In this document: positions 62,425 through 64,000 of the stretch, piece by piece
Position numbering within the stretch: position 1 is the first letter of the stretch
Layout of the letters: every line of letters begins with the position of its first letter
Assembly (NCBI RefSeq): GCF_003290125.1
Contig: NZ_QMKH01000003.1
Location: forward strand, 186,001 to 250,000
Length of the DNA: 64,000 bases
Direction: 5' to 3'
From: Microvirga flavescens
GTDB taxonomy: Bacteria; Pseudomonadota; Alphaproteobacteria; Rhizobiales; Beijerinckiaceae
Program-made: the position numbers and the translations under genes
Notes under the pieces: model-generated
Database searches by the model: none
What the model was told of the DNA's origin: nothing
Seen by the model: only the letters and a program-made list of their open reading frames with translations

Positions 62425-64000
62425 CTATTGCACAGCCGAGTGCTCTTCGCTCTTGCGGCCGCCGCCCCGGCGGAAGAGAAGCGCGAAAGCTCGCCTGAGT
62501 GCGAATGTCTGCGGGGAGAGAACTTCGTCCGCCACGAGCTTGGCCCCTTCCTTGCGGCGCGCCAGGACAAGGCGCCGGTTGTGAAAAGCCTCCAGCTCGG
62601 GGCGATGCCCCACGCTGATGACAGCTGCGTTCGGCAGTCGCTCCGACATTCGATGAAGAAGGATCTCCTGCGTCGATGTGTCGAGGGCGGAGGTCGCCTC
62701 ATCCATGACGATGATGTCCGGCTTTTGAATGAACAGTTGCGCGAAAGCCAAGCGCTGCTGTTCGCCTCCCGATAGCGCCCTGTCCCAAGGCACATCCTTT
62801 TCATCGATCTTGTCCGCAAGGTGCGGCAGACCGGCGTCCACGAGGGCATTCTTGATGGCTTTGTCGGAAACGGATGTCGCCGGGTTGGGATAAGCGACCG
62901 CACGCCGCAAGGAGCCGATGGGGACGTAAGGTCGCTGCGGCATAAAGAAGAGTCTCGCGCCGCGCCGCGTCGTTATCTCGCCGTGCCCCCAGGGCCAAAG
63001 ACCCGCTATCGCGCGGATCAAGGTGCTCTTCCCCACACCCGATTCACCGACGACAAGCACCCTCTCGCCCGGCGAGATCGTCACTTTCGTCTCGCCGACG
63101 ACCGCCGTCCCGTCATCGAGATTGACGGCGACATCACGCAATTGGAGCGCGGCGATATCGTCCACCTCTGAATGCACGATGTGCCCCCAGCCGGATTTCT
63201 CCGCCCCCTCCAATCGGTCGAGGGAGACGATCAAGCCTGCGACACGGTTGGCCGACGCCGTCCAATCCGCCATACGCGGATAATTCTCCATGAGCCAGTT
63301 GAACGACTGCTGCACCGTCACGAAGGCGGTGGCTGCCTGCATCACCTCACCGAGCGACATCGTACCGGCCAGATATTTCGGTGCGCAAAGAATGATCGGG
63401 ACGACGGGCGCGAGAATGAAATTGCCGTAGGACACCACCGTCGTTCGCAAGTACTGCCCGCACATGGCACGCCATTGCACGATCACGCGCCCGAGCGCTT
63501 CACCGAGCGCGCTCCGTTCCTCGGGTTCGCCGCCGAGCAATGCGATACTCTCCCCATTTTCGCGCAGCCGTGTCGCGGCATAACGAAACTCGGCTTCGGA
63601 CTGGTTCTTGTTCTCGGCGATCTCCACGAAACGGCGTCCGATGAACAGCATCGCCGTTGTGGTGATGATGGAATAGACGACGGCGATAAAGACGAGATAA
63701 CCGGGGATCTCGATCTGTTGCCCGTACACGCCGAAAGAGATCGAACCGCCGACGACCCACAGGACGCTGATGAACGTAATGGCGGTCAAAACCGCCGTGG
63801 TCGCGCCGAATGCGAAGTCGACAGGCGACTCCGTCGCGATGCGTGTGTCATCAGCGATTCTGAATTCCGGGTTCTGGTGCTCACCCTGCACCAGGTTCAA
63901 CTGATAATATCGCCCGTTCTTGAGCCAGCGGTCGATCTGGTAATCGGTGAGCCAGGCACGCCAGGCGCGCTGCGTCGTCAAGCGCCCCCACACCGAAGCG
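62425..64000 (-). CDS. SbmA/BacA- or YddA-like ABC transporter, permease plus ATPase, N-terminus beyond window
   Basis: The frame is open to the window edge, so the N-terminal part is missing. The visible portion has the SbmA/BacA-type membrane domain (WRAWLTDYQIDRWL; FISVLWVVGGSISFGVYG; GRRFVEIAENKNQSEAEFRY) and a complete ABC domain: GESGVGKSTLIRAI, LSGGEQQRLAFAQLF and IIVMDEATSALD. Members with a fused ATPase (YddA/ABCD type) may move peptides, cobalamin or fatty acyl compounds. Unlike the exporter-like protein at 40.5-43.2 kb, all ATPase motifs are intact. Confidence 0.92.
   Translation of the reverse strand, partial: ASVWGRLTTQRAWRAWLTDYQIDRWLKNGRYYQLNLVQGEHQNPEFRIADDTRIATESPVDFAFGATTAVLTAITFISVLWVVGGSISFGVYGQQIEIPGYLVFIAVVYSIITTTAMLFIGRRFVEIAENKNQSEAEFRYAATRLRENGESIALLGGEPEERSALGEALGRVIVQWRAMCGQYLRTTVVSYGNFILAPVVPIILCAPKYLAGTMSLGEVMQAATAFVTVQQSFNWLMENYPRMADWTASANRVAGLIVSLDRLEGAEKSGWGHIVHSEVDDIAALQLRDVAVNLDDGTAVVGETKVTISPGERVLVVGESGVGKSTLIRAIAGLWPWGHGEITTRRGARLFFMPQRPYVPIGSLRRAVAYPNPATSVSDKAIKNALVDAGLPHLADKIDEKDVPWDRALSGGEQQRLAFAQLFIQKPDIIVMDEATSALDTSTQEILLHRMSERLPNAAVISVGHRPELEAFHNRRLVLARRKEGAKLVADEVLSPQTFALRRAFALLFRRGGGRKSEEHSAVQ

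Overview
The window reads as chromosome of a GC-rich alphaproteobacterium of the order Hyphomicrobiales (Rhizobiales). The evidence is a MucR-type regulator, the DUF1491, DUF6456, DUF817 and DUF2939 families, stand-alone DUF1214/DUF1254 partners, EcfG-type general-stress promoters (GGAAC-N16-CGTT), a two-subunit methylmalonyl-CoA mutase with MeaB, and dispersed GATCATGCTCTA palindromes. The family within the order cannot be fixed from sequence alone. Coding density is high. No rRNA, tRNA, CRISPR array, prophage or complete insertion sequence was seen.

Layout. 1-12.6 kb: end of a TRAP solute receptor, DUF2939, two small transcription units (1.47-1.97 kb), YcgN, a PBP1A-like peptidoglycan synthase, DUF1214/DUF1254, an acetyltransferase, a minus-strand set (DUF1491, peptidoglycan-binding protein, degenerate histidine kinase), SufE, DUF6456 and MucR. 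13-24 kb: oligopeptidase B, an HWE histidine kinase followed closely by an isochorismatase-fold hydrolase, an acidic membrane protein, Fe superoxide dismutase, a ChbG/HpnK deacetylase, a lipid-linked glycosyltransferase, MurJ and a class IV aminotransferase. 24.3-24.8 kb: a DUF559 nuclease-like gene between two inverted REP-like double palindromes. 24.8-38.8 kb: M20 peptidase, HerA-like ATPase, methylmalonyl-CoA mutase genes (small subunit, large subunit, MeaB) interleaved with opposite-strand genes, asparaginase, UDP-glucose dehydrogenase and a RAM-domain protein. 38.8-48.9 kb: a lytic transglycosylase, then a divergent glycan locus: an ABC exporter-like protein with a degenerate ATPase and a cyclic-nucleotide-binding protein on one side, four glycosyltransferase genes on the other, the last fused to a deacetylase-like domain. 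48.9-55.4 kb: a peptide-type ABC importer operon and an acetyltransferase. 55.5-64 kb: RhlE helicase, a small membrane protein, MFS transporter, GlpD, HIT protein, a KGG stress protein, two orphan proteins behind a consensus EcfG promoter, and a truncated SbmA/YddA-type ABC transporter.

Main points. (1) The DUF559 gene bracketed by inverted repeats looks like a compact repeat-plus-nuclease unit. (2) The glycan locus pairs four glycosyltransferases with an exporter whose Walker A lysine, signature motif and Walker B glutamate are all absent. (3) Three transcription units carry EcfG-like promoters: a 26-residue membrane peptide, a KGG protein, and a two-gene operon of unknown function. (4) A membrane histidine kinase at 8.2-9.8 kb lacks both its phosphoacceptor histidine and its glycine-rich ATP-binding boxes. 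All functional statements are read from sequence and family knowledge; no database search was run.
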